Shown here: piece by piece, positions 53,090 to 62,459 of the stretch | How positions within the stretch are numbered: the stretch's first letter is position 1 | Layout: each line of letters begins with the position of its first letter | Assembly: GCA_958295735.1 (NCBI GenBank) | Contig: OY282369.1 | Location: 2,580,983-2,644,982 of the forward strand | Reading direction: 5' to 3' | DNA length: 64,000 bases | DNA from: an uncultured Candidatus Cenarchaeum sp. | Lineage (GTDB): Archaea > Thermoproteota > Nitrososphaeria > Nitrososphaerales > Nitrosopumilaceae | Translations under genes and position numbers: made by a program | Notes under the pieces: model-generated | The model's database searches: none | The model's input: the letters and a program-made list of their open reading frames with translations, nothing else | What the model was told of the DNA's origin: nothing

Positions 53090-56000
53090 ATGGCTTTCGC
53101 GGCGCCCGATCACGATGATCCAAAACGCGGCATCGTCAGCAGGTTCATGGACCTGTACGTTGCCGCGGACGATCTGCGCGCCGTTTTCGACTCGTTCTTC
53201 ACCGACAGATCGGCCATCAGGTCGTTGATCGGGATTGACTCAGAATCCAGCAAGGAGCGGATAGCCAGAATACTCGTGGACTACCTGGGGCCTAACTTCC
53301 TCAGCATGGCGGCAGGAAAGAACTACAATACGGGCGGCCACGGCAGAAAGGGCGAAGACGGCAAGTATCTGATCCGCCAGAAACTTCTGGAACAAGTATG
53401 CAACCGGCACGAGGATCCCGAATCGAAAGAACGGGACGTTTTGAGGCGACTCAACGGGGCCATCGGCTCCAGACACGCCGCCCTTGCGGATGTTTCAAGG
53501 GATGCAAGAATCCTACACAAGAAGCCAAAGTCGGAGCTTATGAAGATTCTCCAGTTCCCAGACGTGGTGTTCGAATCGCCGCCCAAGATCAACAAGGAGG
53601 AAGAAACCACAACGGTCAGCAAAAAGCCCCCGCTAAAGCCGCTGTACGACTACCAGACGCAAGCGGTCGTGCGCATACTGGAAATGCTGACGGAACAGAA
53701 CAAGCCAAAGAGGATGCTGATCAGCGTCCCCACCGGAGCAGGCAAGACCCGGCTCACGGTGGAGGCCATCGTAGACTGGATCAACGATCGTAGCATGGGC
53801 AGAACCCCCAATTCCTCCCCGCAGCAGAATCACGGCCGCATCATTTTCTGGTTCGCGTCGACAAACGAGCTCTGCTCGCAAGCCGCGAGCGAGTTCGTCA
53901 ACATATACACGCAGATCGGAATCGGGCGGGAGCCGTTCAACGTGACGCGGTTTTACGGCAGCAAGCGGCGCGACCTCTTTCAAATACTTGAGGAACACCC
54001 GGGCACCCACGTGGTAGTCACCAACACGGAGCATTTCCAGGATGCCATGCAGGCGGAAAAAAAAGCGGGCAGGTACCTCGTGGATCAGTACAGCGAAAGC
54101 GCCTGGTTCGAGAAGATCCGGGGACAGACGGCAGCCATGGTCATCGACGAGGCGCACGAGGCGATAAGCAACACGTACAAGAAACTTCTGGCGGCCATGG
54201 GGTTCGACTTCAGCGGAAGGAACGCGGCGCGCAAATGCGACTACAACCGCTGCGGCATAGTACTGATAGGCCTCACCGCCACGCCATACCGCGGGTCCGG
54301 CAGGCTCGTCGGCGATCAGGACGAAGGGCGGCAAGATCTCGACGAGTTCGCGGAATTCGACGCGAACAAGGATCCGTCCTACTTTGCGCGGCTGGATCGC
54401 AGCACCAAGACAATCCACAAGATGTTCGGACGCGTGTACATACCGCTTCCCAGGAGGGAACACGCGGACTCGCTTCCCGTGCCGATAATAGAAGCTCCCA
54501 CGTACGCGCATTCCGGAGAGCACGTGAAAATCTCCGGCCTCAAGTCGTTCGACAACTTTTCCGACGTGTCGCACGATTGGAAGATCACCGCGTTTGGAAC
54601 GGAACCTGCCGGCTACGCGGAGGCCGTGTTTTACCACCGGTTCGAGGAGTCGGGGACACACAACATCGAGCTTACGGTAACGAACAAGAGCGGCGCGCAA
54701 GATTCCAAAATCCAGCAGATTGCAATATACCCGAAAGACAGGACGAGCGCCGATCGGGGCAACCTCGAAGACAACGAGGAGTTCAACAAGATCCTGCAAA
54801 AAAGGAAAATCCTCTGCAAGATAGTGTATGGAGTGATCGACGGACCCCAACTGGACTGGAACGAAAGCGAGATCAACAGGTGGAGGAAGGGGGGGCTGTC
54901 GGACAAGAACGAGGAGATCATAGAAAACGACATACGGTACAACGAGCACATATGCGAGATAGTGAACAAGTCCATCAGCAAGTATGGGAGGAAGCGGGTG
55001 CTGATATTCGCGAACGGGGTAAGCCACGCGCACAACCTGGCGCTGATCCTGAGCGTCAGATACGGCCTCAGGGCAAAATCGGTGGACGGCAACATGAACG
55101 CGGGCCTGCGCAGGCAGATAATCCACGCGTTTCGAAGGGGCGAGCTCGACGTGCTCTGCAACCACGGCATACTCACGTCAGGATTCGACGTGCCGGAGAT
55201 AGACACGCTTCTGATCTGCAGGACGGTCGGGAGCAACGCCCTGTACACCCAGATGATCGGGAGGGGGCAAAGGGGCGCTATAGTGGGCGGCACCGACGAG
55301 CTGTGGCTGATCACGGCGTACTTCAAAAACGACGTATTCGGGGACGGGGTCAAGCTGGGCTGGGAAGCGCTGGCCGCCAGCTGGGAGAATTTTCCGCCCG
55401 GGATAAGGGAAGACCTGAAGGTCCGAGACAACATGTACGAGGAACCCGGTTCGGGCGAGACGGGGAAGGCCGACAGCCGCGGCGGAAACCGCGAGGCATT
55501 CCAGTGCGAGACGTGCGGCGCCACGGCCCCGAACGCGGAAGGGGCGCGCGCGCTGTTCGGAGTGCACGGCGACGGCCGGGTCACCGCGAAGGCGCTGGAC
55601 GGCGGCGCCTTACCGAAAGACTGCCTCACGTGCAGGGAGATAAAATCGATTGCCGGGAAGACGGACTGCAAGTTCTGCAAGACGCTGGCGGGGGGCCACG
55701 CGTACGATCCGGTCCTGCTCATGATCGCGCAGTTCGCGCTCGATAACCTGGGAAACGCGGCGCCACCAAAATTCCACAACCTGCAGAAGCACCTGCTTGA
55801 AAAATTCCTAAAAAAAGTCCCGTTCGAATTCTTCAGCCCCAGAAACGCATCGGTCCGGATGGCCGAGGATCTTAACTTGATGACGGTTAAGGACAACCTG
55901 GAACTGGAGTTCATGCCCATAGGCGATGCGGCGTCCCTGGAGCGCTTGGTGCGGCGCGCGCTTGATTCGAAGCGATCTGCGGAGAAGATGGGCGCAATCG

Positions 56001-56983
56001 TGGAACGGAACAAAAACACCGACCATGCGCGCACTGCCGCACAGGACGGCATGGATCACTTCTTCATAAATCTCTGCCACATGGGCGGACACGTGCCCAC
56101 ATCCCGGCAGTTTTTCAACGCCCTGTCGAAGGAAGGGCTGCGCGATCAGTTTGAGAGGGAGCACGGATCCAATTACGACAAGTTCCTGCTGGATCGACGC
56201 ATACACCTGAGCGACGACGACGACCTGAAGGATTCGCTCTACGAGGAATATTTCGAAAAGTGCGCCCAGGAAAGGGCGCAGATCACGAGGGAGCAGCTCG
56301 ACAAGCACGGCCAGTACAGGATTTCCGACTACGAGGAAGTGTTCGGATCATTCAGAACATTCCAGCAAACCACGAAGCGCGTGCTTGGGCTGCTCCTCGA
56401 GGAATACGATGCGGGGGCGAACGACACCAACGCGGAGTTCGAGCGCATTAACGAGGATCTGGCGATGCTGCAGGGAAAGATGGGAAAGCCGCTGCATTTC
56501 GACACCATACGGATGCATTCCGCGATAGGGGCACACCGGTACCTGATCCAGACGAAGATCTCATACCTGCGCTACCTGCATCGCTACCGCGGCGGCAGCC
56601 CGGGCAAGTTCCTAAGGCTGGTCACGGAGTTCTTCAGACTCAAAAGGACGCTCGGCCGCGCGCCCACGTACGGCCAATTCACGCGCCTTACGCACGTGAC
56701 CCCCACCGCACATCTGGGCGATCTCTTCGACTTCGACTACGGAAAATTCCTGAGGCTGCTGAACGAGACGGCGCACGATGCCGGCGAGGAGTACGCGGAG
56801 AGCATGAGGCGGGCAACGCTGGAAAAGATCGTGAAGATACGCGACGAAGCCGGCATCAAGCAGGCCAACGACACCATCGATGCCGCGGCGAACGGGTACG
56901 ACGAACTGTCAACTTCCATCAAGGCGTGGTGGCCCGACAGCAAGGAACTGAAGCGCTCTCTCTCGTCTAGTACTTCGCCATGA
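53090..56983 (+). CDS. Large DEAH helicase with PKD-like insert and DNA-binding C-terminus
   Basis: The 1297-residue product has a roughly 180-residue N-terminal domain. Helicase lobe 1 has ISVPTGAGKTRL (about residue 214), VIDEAHEAISNTYKK (about 352) and GLTATPYRG (about 394). A PKD-like beta domain follows (about 465-548), ending FEESGTHNIELTVTNKSGAQ. Lobe 2 has FANGVSHAHNLA, GFDVPEIDTLLI and QMIGRGQRG (about 722). A zinc-ribbon-like region (CETCGA, CLTC, CKFC, about 805-870) precedes a long helical tail with repeats such as HGQYRISDYEEVFGSF and GRAPTYGQF. The core matches the 614-residue helicase of module 1; the tail resembles the stand-alone zinc-finger/repeat proteins at 44819, 58289 and 59053. 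It ends by overlapping the convergent SDR gene by 17 bases. Confidence 0.88.
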   Translation: MAFAAPDHDDPKRGIVSRFMDLYVAADDLRAVFDSFFTDRSAIRSLIGIDSESSKERIARILVDYLGPNFLSMAAGKNYNTGGHGRKGEDGKYLIRQKLLEQVCNRHEDPESKERDVLRRLNGAIGSRHAALADVSRDARILHKKPKSELMKILQFPDVVFESPPKINKEEETTTVSKKPPLKPLYDYQTQAVVRILEMLTEQNKPKRMLISVPTGAGKTRLTVEAIVDWINDRSMGRTPNSSPQQNHGRIIFWFASTNELCSQAASEFVNIYTQIGIGREPFNVTRFYGSKRRDLFQILEEHPGTHVVVTNTEHFQDAMQAEKKAGRYLVDQYSESAWFEKIRGQTAAMVIDEAHEAISNTYKKLLAAMGFDFSGRNAARKCDYNRCGIVLIGLTATPYRGSGRLVGDQDEGRQDLDEFAEFDANKDPSYFARLDRSTKTIHKMFGRVYIPLPRREHADSLPVPIIEAPTYAHSGEHVKISGLKSFDNFSDVSHDWKITAFGTEPAGYAEAVFYHRFEESGTHNIELTVTNKSGAQDSKIQQIAIYPKDRTSADRGNLEDNEEFNKILQKRKILCKIVYGVIDGPQLDWNESEINRWRKGGLSDKNEEIIENDIRYNEHICEIVNKSISKYGRKRVLIFANGVSHAHNLALILSVRYGLRAKSVDGNMNAGLRRQIIHAFRRGELDVLCNHGILTSGFDVPEIDTLLICRTVGSNALYTQMIGRGQRGAIVGGTDELWLITAYFKNDVFGDGVKLGWEALAASWENFPPGIREDLKVRDNMYEEPGSGETGKADSRGGNREAFQCETCGATAPNAEGARALFGVHGDGRVTAKALDGGALPKDCLTCREIKSIAGKTDCKFCKTLAGGHAYDPVLLMIAQFALDNLGNAAPPKFHNLQKHLLEKFLKKVPFEFFSPRNASVRMAEDLNLMTVKDNLELEFMPIGDAASLERLVRRALDSKRSAEKMGAIVERNKNTDHARTAAQDGMDHFFINLCHMGGHVPTSRQFFNALSKEGLRDQFEREHGSNYDKFLLDRRIHLSDDDDLKDSLYEEYFEKCAQERAQITREQLDKHGQYRISDYEEVFGSFRTFQQTTKRVLGLLLEEYDAGANDTNAEFERINEDLAMLQGKMGKPLHFDTIRMHSAIGAHRYLIQTKISYLRYLHRYRGGSPGKFLRLVTEFFRLKRTLGRAPTYGQFTRLTHVTPTAHLGDLFDFDYGKFLRLLNETAHDAGEEYAESMRRATLEKIVKIRDEAGIKQANDTIDAAANGYDELSTSIKAWWPDSKELKRSLSSSTSP

Positions 56984-57824
56984 TCTCCGCGATCGCGCCG
57001 TCCATCTTCCCGCAGTCCCCGCGGTTGTGGTACGTGCTGTCGATGAGGTACCTGGCGTCCGAACCTACCACGTACCGGCACTCCGCGCCGCCCCTGCCGA
57101 CCAGATCGGCCACCAGGCGGGCGATCTCGACGGGGTCCGTCCATTTTTCCTTCTTTATCCGATCGACCACGGACTTCATTTCGTCCGTCTCGCGCGCGTA
57201 CCGCGACTCGTACGACATCCTCGCCCTTCGCATGTTTTCGAAGAACTTCGTGTTCACTATGCCGGCCTCTATGAGGCACACGTCTATGTTGCGGGGCCCG
57301 AGTTCCCTGCGCAGTGACTCCGTGAATCCCTCGATCCCGAACTTTGATATGCAGTAGGCGGACGACAGCTGGAATCCCACCTTCCCCGCGACCGAGCTCA
57401 TGTTTATGATCAACCCCCTCCGGCCGCGCATGTGGGGGATCGTGTTTTTCGTCAGGTATATCGGGCCCATCAGGTCGGTGTTTATCTGGTTCTGGATCTC
57501 GCTCCAGGTGAGATCTTCAAGCGAGCCCATCACCATAAAGCCGGCGTTGTTGAAGAGCGCATCGATTCTTCGGCTTTTTTCCACCACGGCCGAAAGCGCA
57601 TCGTCCACGGAGCTGGTCGACGACACATCCATCTCCAGCACCGTCACGTTGCCAAGGCCGTCCTTTTCTACGCGGTCCTTGAGCTGCGTACTGCGCGCCT
57701 TGTTCCTCACCGTGGCGTAGACTTCGTGGCCCATTTTAGCGCACATGATGGCAGATTCCAACCCGATGCCGCTCGAGCATCCGGTTACCACGACCACTCG
57801 CTCCTCGCCGTCCTCACCGGACAA
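56967..57824 (-). CDS. Short-chain dehydrogenase/reductase (classical SDR)
   Basis: The 285-residue product is an NAD(P)-dependent oxidoreductase with VVVVTGCSSGIGLE (TGxxxGxG cofactor motif), NNAGFMVMGSLE, INMSSVAGKVGFQLSSAYCISKFG (Ser and the YxxxK catalytic pair) and EAGIVNTKFF. The substrate cannot be told. No ATG stands near the conserved start. A TTG at 57824 gives MSGEDGEERVVVVTG and is the most likely start; a GTG nine codons later is possible. A TATA-like patch (57872-57886) leaves a leader of about 30 bases. Just upstream of it lies repeat R2, also found before the GHKL ATPase gene. Its stop lies inside the end of the convergent helicase gene. Confidence 0.88.
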   Translation of the reverse strand: MSGEDGEERVVVVTGCSSGIGLESAIMCAKMGHEVYATVRNKARSTQLKDRVEKDGLGNVTVLEMDVSSTSSVDDALSAVVEKSRRIDALFNNAGFMVMGSLEDLTWSEIQNQINTDLMGPIYLTKNTIPHMRGRRGLIINMSSVAGKVGFQLSSAYCISKFGIEGFTESLRRELGPRNIDVCLIEAGIVNTKFFENMRRARMSYESRYARETDEMKSVVDRIKKEKWTDPVEIARLVADLVGRGGAECRYVVGSDARYLIDSTYHNRGDCGKMDGAIAEIMAKY

Positions 57825-57871
57825 CCTTCCGCCTCCCCACGATCTGGAGCATTCGTGGGGGGCGGTGTTAC

Positions 57872-57953
57872 GCGTATTAGAATATTGCCTACGCCGTAGT
57901 CCATCCCATAACTCGGATTTCGGGCGTGAAAAACCGCCCGCCGCGGCCGCCGG
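57872..57953. repeat. SDR promoter region with dispersed repeat R2, copy b
   Basis: 57872-57886 is AT-rich (CAATATTCTAATAC on the minus strand) and is the likely promoter. 57898-57953 matches R2 at 39251-39307, including TAGTCCATCCCA(T/C)AA and GGCGTGAAAAACCGCCC. Orientation and spacing to the promoter are the same at both sites. Confidence 0.6.
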
Positions 57954-58288
57954 ATCGCCGCATCCGGGGCGGCTGTGGCGCGCCCGGCGCCGCGGGAGGG
58001 GCGGGAAGCACGCGTTGCGGTGCAGTGCGGCCGGCTCATGGGCGGCTGTAGCGCGCCGGGCGCCGCGGGAGGGGGAGGGCCGCCGCCGGGAGCGGGGCAT
58101 CGCGCCGCTCGGGGCCCGCTGTTCCCCCGCGGACGCGAGCCCGGACTCGGTGTGCCCGCGCGCCGCGCAGCCCGCCTGCCGTGCCCACTGCCGCCGCGGC
58201 GGGGCCGTCTTTCGCGCACAAGATCCGGGTTGCGGGACGTACAGGCGCCGCATATGCGGATAAATACCGCCGCCGCCCCCGCGCTCCC
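57954..58288. other. GC-rich gap with short direct repeat and promoter of zinc-finger paralogue 2
   Basis: Contains GGCGGCTGT(G/A)GCGCGCC units at about 57970 and 58032. GGATAAATACC at 58258-58268 is the TATA-like box of the next gene. No other gene seen. Confidence 0.45.
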
Positions 58289-59008
58289 GTGGGGAAGGGG
58301 CCGTGCGCCGGCGCATGCGGCAGGTACGCGGCCGGGAAGCCGGCCGCCGGAAGGAGGCACGAGGCCGGCCAGGCGCAGTGCAAAACGTGCGCCGTGTGGC
58401 TGGACCGCCGCGGCGCGCGCCTGGCAGCCCGCGGCCCGGCGGGGCCCGCGGAATGGCGCTGCAGGTGCTGCGGGCACGGGATATACAGCCAGTCCAGGGA
58501 CGCGCCGCGCGGGAGGAGGAAGGACGGCGGCGCCGACCTGGAGCACTTCGACAAGTACCGCGCGCGCATGCTCGGGGCCCTCGGCGGGGCGATCGCCGAG
58601 AAGGGCGCCGGCAGCGCGCGCAGCCTGGAAGAACTGCTGCCCAGCGGGGCGCCCAGGGGGATGATCGAGTCGGAGTTCGGGGCGGGCCTGGATGCGCTCC
58701 TGGAGCTGGCGCACTCGGACGCGCCCAACAAGGTCTCCCTGATAGCGGAACTCGAGATGCTGAAGTTCCTCGCGGGTGAGGTCCCCACGGCGGCGGAGAT
58801 CGAGGCCGCCGGCAGGTTCAGCGAGGCTGAGTACGAGGCCGAGTTCGGCTCGATGGGGCACCTGCTGGAGAGGCTGGGGTACGACCCGTGGCACAGGGAG
58901 CGCCGGCGGGGCGGCCGCCGGCGGGCCCCGGCCGCGGAGGCCGTGGGGGCGGCCGCCGGATCGCCGCGCCGGGGGCGGCCGCGGCCCCCCGGGCGCCGCG
59001 TGTGGTGA
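58289..59008 (+). CDS. Zinc-finger protein with homing-endonuclease-associated repeat, paralogue 2
   Basis: The GTG at 58289 aligns with the ATG of paralogue 1 and has the same GATAAATACC box 21-30 bases upstream. The 239-residue product has CAGACGRY, CKTCAVWLDRR and CRCCGHGIYSQSRD, then LGALGGAIAEKG, NKVSLIAELEMLKFLAGEVP and AAGRFSEAEYEAEFGSMGHL. After YDPWHRERR the sequence becomes Arg/Gly/Pro-rich and out of register with paralogue 3, so the C-terminal helix-turn-helix domain is lost here too. It lies 44 bases before paralogue 3, which has its own TATA box. Confidence 0.75.
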   Translation: MGKGPCAGACGRYAAGKPAAGRRHEAGQAQCKTCAVWLDRRGARLAARGPAGPAEWRCRCCGHGIYSQSRDAPRGRRKDGGADLEHFDKYRARMLGALGGAIAEKGAGSARSLEELLPSGAPRGMIESEFGAGLDALLELAHSDAPNKVSLIAELEMLKFLAGEVPTAAEIEAAGRFSEAEYEAEFGSMGHLLERLGYDPWHRERRRGGRRRAPAAEAVGAAAGSPRRGRPRPPGRRVW

Positions 59009-59052
59009 GGCGCCCCGCATGCGGATAAATAGCGCCGCCGCCCCGCGCCCCC

Positions 59053-59991
59053 GTGGGAGATGCGGGCAGGGCGGGGCCGTGCGCCGGAACGTGCGGCAGG
59101 TACGCGGCGGGAAAGCCGGCCACCGGAGGGAGGTACGAGGCAGGCCAGGCGCTGTGCAAGGCGTGCGACGTGTGGCTGGACCGCCGCGGCGCGCGCCTGA
59201 AGGCGGGGGGCCGGGAGCGGGCCGGGCCCGCGGGCTGGCACTGCAGGTGCTGCGGGTACAGGATATACAGGCAGTCCAGGGACGCGCCGCGCGGGAAGAG
59301 GCGGGACGCGGGGGACGGGGCCGACCTGGAGCACTTCGACAAGCACCGCGCGCTCATGCTCGGGGCGCTGGGCGGGGCGATCGCGGAAAGGGAGGCGGGC
59401 GGTAGCGCGCGCAGCCTCGACGAGCTGCTTCCGAGCTGGGCCACCCGGGAGACGATCGAGTCGGAGTTCGAGGCCGGCATGGACTCAATGCTGGAGCTCG
59501 CGCACTCGGACATGCCCAACAAGGTCTCCCTGATAGCGGAACTCGAGATGCTGAAGTTCCTCGCCGGGGAGGTCCCCACGGCGGCGGAAATCGAGGCCGC
59601 CGGCAGGTTCAGCGAGGAGGAGTACGAGGCCGAGTTCGCCTCTATGGGGCACCTGCTGGAGAGGCTGGGGTACGACCCGTGGCACAGGGAACGCCGGCCG
59701 CCGGGAGCGCCGCGCGACGGGGGGGAAAGGAGGCGCCCGCGGGCCGCGGAGGATCTGGAGAGGGCGAACGCGATCGTCGCCGGCGCGCTCCGCGCGGTAA
59801 AGGCCGCGGGCGGCCGGTGGATCGCCGCGTCGGAGGTGGCCGCGTCGCTCGGGGTCCCCGAAAAGGACTCGACGGCTCTGGCTTCGAGGCTGGCCAGCAT
59901 GGACGGCATCATCTCGGAGGCGCGCGGGGGCGACGGCGGCCCGACCCCGAGGAAGGCGTTCCTCAAGTACGTCGGCCCCGCCGCGTACTGA
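59053..59991 (+). CDS. Zinc-finger protein with homing-endonuclease-associated repeat and C-terminal HTH, paralogue 3
   Basis: This 312-residue product is the complete form of the family. The Cys-rich N-terminus has CAGTCGRY, CKACDVWLDRR and CRCCGYRIYRQSRD. The spacer, AELEMLKFLAGEVPT and GRFSEEEYEAEFASMGHL follow as in the paralogues. A C-terminal domain with IVAGALRAVKAAGGRW, IAASEVAASLGVPEKDS and LASRLASMDGIISEA looks like a winged helix-turn-helix. The start is a GTG with a GATAAATA box about 30 bases upstream. Zinc knuckles, the repeat and the HTH together make a sequence-specific DNA-binding role likely. A link to the helicase of DrmAB module 2, whose tail has the same kind of repeats, is inferred. 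Confidence 0.78.
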   Translation: MGDAGRAGPCAGTCGRYAAGKPATGGRYEAGQALCKACDVWLDRRGARLKAGGRERAGPAGWHCRCCGYRIYRQSRDAPRGKRRDAGDGADLEHFDKHRALMLGALGGAIAEREAGGSARSLDELLPSWATRETIESEFEAGMDSMLELAHSDMPNKVSLIAELEMLKFLAGEVPTAAEIEAAGRFSEEEYEAEFASMGHLLERLGYDPWHRERRPPGAPRDGGERRRPRAAEDLERANAIVAGALRAVKAAGGRWIAASEVAASLGVPEKDSTALASRLASMDGIISEARGGDGGPTPRKAFLKYVGPAAY

Positions 59992-60278
59992 TGCCGGAGC
60001 GCGCGGCGCGGCGGCCGCCGTCCCCGCGCAACCGGTTCCCACGGAGGATCACGCGCGCCGCATCGCGCGCGGCCGCGCCCCGGCCCCGGCCTGCCTGGAC
60101 ATTCCGGCGCCGCGCCCCGAAACGCGCCACCAGAACCGCGGCGATCTCTCCCGGCGATGCCCCGGCCCGCCAAGCCGCGCGTTTCCGTGAATCTTCTGGC
60201 GGGAAACGGCGTGGCGGGCGGGCTACTCGTGCGTTAACTGGTGACTCCACAACAAATATAATAAACTATATTGTACAC
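59992..60278. other. Gap that turns from GC-rich to AT-rich near 60235
   Basis: The first 240 bases are GC-rich without a gene. From about 60235 the sequence is AT-rich (ACAAATATAATAAACTATAT), the left border of the low-GC segment that carries the OLD-family gene. Confidence 0.45.
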
Positions 60279-60389
60279 ATGCCAAGCATGCATATAAAAC
60301 CACGCGTCTTACCCGACGGCGCAAAGATCTTAATACCCGGCAGACGTGTTTCACACAAGTTGGGTTGGGGGCTCAATCTTGCACTATAG
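60279..60389 (+). CDS. Possible small ORF upstream of the OLD gene (36 residues)
   Basis: From the ATG at 60279 the frame reads MPSMHIKPRVLPDGAKILIP and ends LGWGLNLAL. A TATA-like stretch (60255-60266) lies 13-24 bases upstream, a little close for a canonical archaeal promoter. The composition is protein-like, but the length makes it uncertain. No homologue recognised. Confidence 0.25.
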   Translation: MPSMHIKPRVLPDGAKILIPGRRVSHKLGWGLNLAL

Positions 60390-60434
60390 ACTCGTGTATA
60401 ATCCTCCGCCAGCAACGCGCCGACAATTGGGGAC

Positions 60435-62234
60435 GTGCGAAAGATGTGGCAGAACAGGCAGCCGATCGCATTGAATCTCACCAGCGTGTCATTTGAAAAT
60501 TTTAGGAGTTTCAAAGACAAGACGGAGATTCCACTCACGCGCATCACCTACCTTATAGGCCCGAACGGAGCAGGGAAATCCAACGTTTTCAAAGGCATTG
60601 ACATGATGAAGAATATCATCACCAAGGACAACCTTGACTTCAGAAAAGAAGATCATTTTGACCAAAACTCAGATGCGCCTGCCTACCTTTCATTTATCGC
60701 GTTGCTTCCCGCAGACGTGCGCTCTGCCTTGTTGGAAAAGGCAACCATGCACGATCACAAAGATGTGGACCTTAACACGACCAAGATATTCCAATGCGTA
60801 AAATACGAGGTGTCGTTTATGAGGAATACTAAGTATCGAGAGCAAATATCCCTGTCAGATGCGGGCGGTGAATTCCACGTAGTGTGCTATCTTCACCACA
60901 ACAAAGACTCCTACCAATTGGGCGTGATAAATCCCTCCAACGTAAACTTGGATAGAATGGATAAGCGAAACTTTGTGACCCAAGACGCGCCACTTATGAG
61001 TACGAGCGGTTTGGTGCAACACTTCGATCACGGGCTGCACACCGCATTGGTAGATATTTGGTCGTCACTTGCCCGCGTGCCCAACACTAAGAAATCGCCG
61101 CCGGCGGCAAGCGCCGCTGAGGCCACTTCGGTGTCGTACGACGGCAACAATCTGCCAAACGAGCTTCGCACGCTAGACGACGATCGAAGCAAGATAAGGG
61201 AACTCGAGATTCTGCTGAAACGCATTTCATCTAACGAGATCGACAGGATTGCAGTGCCGATACGCGGTAGCAGTCACGTAACAACAGTGACTGAAAAGGG
61301 GCTGGAAAATAAGGTGACGTGGGACATGCTCAGTATAGGGATGCAGAACATGATCATCATGTCCTACATACTATACAGAGCCGATAAGAACATAATCATG
61401 ATCGAAGAGCCAGAAATCCACCTACACGCAAAGGCGCAGAAGAACCTACTCAAACACTTGCGCGAGATGCCACGCGATAAGCAGCTTGTGTTAGAAACGC
61501 ACTCCCCGATATTTGCGAACATCACGCGTGACGAGTCGGTGATTTTGTTGGTCAGAGACAACGGAGTGACTGGTGTCGTGCGGGTGAACGCATCCAACTG
61601 CAACCTGCTCAAGAGGGAAATGGGGATAACCCACGCCGACGCGGTCGGTAACGATCATTTGTGTCTAGTGGAAGGAGAATCCGAACATATCGCGATCCCT
61701 GAGTTCGCAAAGACGATGGGATATGAGACAGGACTTGCCCAGTGGACATGGAGTTTGGGCGGTTGCGGGAATACCAAAAACATCGGCACTTTCTTACAAT
61801 ACATGAAAACGGAAGGTAGGGCCATTTTTCTTCTTCTGGATAAAAACTCCGAAGCGCGGGTGCATGTTGACAAGCTTGTGGGCAAAAACCTACTCTGTAA
61901 GAATCAGTGCCATTTTTTGGAAGGCAACTTTGAAGATCTGTTTCCACACGACATGCTCATAGAGTACACTCGGGACCTGGCTAAGGCAGAAGGCGTAGAG
62001 TTTACCATGTCTGCGCAAGATCTAGATGCGGCCACTCAAGATCGTAGTGCGGCCGATGTGCTTAGTGAAGAGTGGACAAAACTGACAAACCAAAAGTACC
62101 CCAAGGCCGACATGGCTGGGAGACTGGCTACTCTGAGCGAGGATGAGATTCCAAGCAAAGTTGCCGATGTCGTGCGGCTTGTGATGGATGGGCTCGGGAT
62201 CCCTGGTCCGCCTCAAGATGGCGACTCTGGATAA
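60435..62234 (+). CDS. OLD-family AAA ATPase/TOPRIM nuclease
   Basis: The product has up to 599 residues (GTG at 60435; an ATG at 60444 is an alternative). The N-terminal ABC-type ATPase has SFENFRSFKDKTEIPL, LIGPNGAGKSNVFKG (Walker A, about residue 43), MLSIGMQNMIIMS (signature), IMIEEPEIHLHAKAQ (Walker B, about 323) and VLETHSPIF. The C-terminal TOPRIM domain starts with LCLVEGESEHIAIPEFAK (about 410) and has FLLLDKNSEA (about 467), where the usual D-x-D reads D-x-N. OLD nucleases (GajA and retron or solo forms) cut invading DNA. No GajB-like helicase follows. The gene is markedly AT-rich, a sign of recent transfer. Its last codons are the first unit of a 65-bp tandem repeat. Confidence 0.88.
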   Translation: MRKMWQNRQPIALNLTSVSFENFRSFKDKTEIPLTRITYLIGPNGAGKSNVFKGIDMMKNIITKDNLDFRKEDHFDQNSDAPAYLSFIALLPADVRSALLEKATMHDHKDVDLNTTKIFQCVKYEVSFMRNTKYREQISLSDAGGEFHVVCYLHHNKDSYQLGVINPSNVNLDRMDKRNFVTQDAPLMSTSGLVQHFDHGLHTALVDIWSSLARVPNTKKSPPAASAAEATSVSYDGNNLPNELRTLDDDRSKIRELEILLKRISSNEIDRIAVPIRGSSHVTTVTEKGLENKVTWDMLSIGMQNMIIMSYILYRADKNIIMIEEPEIHLHAKAQKNLLKHLREMPRDKQLVLETHSPIFANITRDESVILLVRDNGVTGVVRVNASNCNLLKREMGITHADAVGNDHLCLVEGESEHIAIPEFAKTMGYETGLAQWTWSLGGCGNTKNIGTFLQYMKTEGRAIFLLLDKNSEARVHVDKLVGKNLLCKNQCHFLEGNFEDLFPHDMLIEYTRDLAKAEGVEFTMSAQDLDAATQDRSAADVLSEEWTKLTNQKYPKADMAGRLATLSEDEIPSKVADVVRLVMDGLGIPGPPQDGDSG

Positions 62235-62459
62235 CCCCATAACCAAACCCACCGCGGCTCGGGATCCCTGGTCCGCCTCAAGATGGCGACTCTGGATAAC
62301 CCCATAACCAAACCCACCGCGGCTCGGGATCCCTGGTCCGCCTCAAGATGGCGACTCTGGATAACCCCATAACCAAACCCACCGCGGCTCGGGATCCCTG
62401 GTCCGCCTCAAGATGGCGACTCTGGATAACCCCATAACCAAACCCACCGCGGCTCGGGA
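62191..62459 (+). repeat. 65-bp tandem repeat, four copies, starting inside the OLD gene
   Basis: Units start at 62191, 62256, 62321 and 62386 and are identical as far as I can see; a fifth begins at 62451. The first unit holds the last codons and the TAA stop of the OLD gene, so the array is a 3'-end duplication that repeats the gene terminus, stop included. Confidence 0.95.
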
